Part shown: piece after piece, positions 41,866-41,956 of the stretch
Position numbering within the stretch: position 1 is the first letter of the stretch
How the letters are laid out: each line of letters opens with the position of its first letter
Assembly (NCBI GenBank): GCA_023399455.1
Contig: JAEWPN010000073.1
Span: 1-41,956 of the forward strand
Reading direction: 5' to 3'
DNA from: Bacillota bacterium
GTDB taxonomy: Bacteria > Bacillota > Clostridia > Lachnospirales > Lachnospiraceae
Length of the DNA stretch: 41,956 nucleotides
Made by a program: the position numbers and the translations under genes
Notes under the pieces: model-generated
Databases searched by the model: none
Told to the model about the DNA's origin: nothing
Seen by the model: only the letters and a program-made list of their open reading frames with translations

Positions 41866-41956
41866 AACAATATCCCCGTTAAAATTCTTTTTACTATCTT
41901 ATTATTATGTGGTATATTTTATGCCACTTGTATAATAGAAAATTCCTAAGGAATTC

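Noticed and set aside
41398..41949. 183-codon plus-strand frame at the right end
   Set aside because: It is antisense to the FMN_bind-like gene, which has a membrane helix, ribosome site and family pattern.

Overview
The window looks like a chromosomal segment of an anaerobic, spore-forming member of the Clostridia, most likely Lachnospiraceae. The reasons are AGGAGG-type ribosome sites throughout, an [FeFe] hydrogenase, a PdaB-type sporulation deacetylase, a glutamine-dependent NAD synthetase, and a secreted protein with the His/Cys repeat style of gut Firmicutes. This is a family-level inference. I found no tRNA, rRNA, CRISPR array, prophage or intact transposase.

Layout. 1-1750 (minus): a truncated SPFH/band-7 membrane protein with a palindrome at its promoter, and a YqeA-like carbamate kinase. 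2122-5900 (plus): a sulfur amino acid block, cysK then metN-metI-metQ. 6040-9081 (plus): a Cof-type HAD phosphatase, an Rrf2 regulator with a cysteine cluster, and PTS enzyme I. 9179-10540: a MATE exporter. 10558-14488 (minus): an MFS transporter, PHP hydrolase and GH2 glycosidase operon, divergent from an AraC regulator (14743-15648), with a transposon-like element inserted between them. 15643-16464: a 54-codon gene, an orphan promoter/terminator unit that looks like a small RNA, another inverted-repeat element, and a 48-residue membrane protein. 16318-18951 (minus): an operon of CorC-like protein, Na+-pump decarboxylase beta subunit and that small subunit. 19368-22096: a chemoreceptor with no obvious sensor domain, and peptidase T. 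22449-25996: a two-gene hydrogenase module (an Fe-S/GltD flavoprotein fusion plus [FeFe] hydrogenase), bracketed by two near-identical terminator sequences. 26072-30360: PdaB-like deacetylase, a c-di-GMP phosphodiesterase with a dead GGDEF domain, and an acyltransferase broken by an internal deletion. 30545-32770: a large surface protein with a 19-residue HxH...CY array and a 14-residue Cys array. 32907-35329: a polar amino acid ABC transporter. 35509-41358: glycosyltransferase, hisC, a methyltransferase and hslO (the last three overlapping), then nadE. 41395-41865 (minus): a membrane-anchored FMN_bind-like protein.

How it fits together. The genes are mostly housekeeping and nutrient handling: cysteine synthesis and methionine uptake with an Rrf2 regulator nearby, sugar phosphorylation and glycoside breakdown, H2/NAD(P)H redox balance, Na+ energetics, and second-messenger and chemotaxis signalling. 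The unusual material is the repeat-built surface protein at 30545-32770 and the set of structured non-coding elements (3129, 14531, 16042-16154, 16171, 22286 and 35350).
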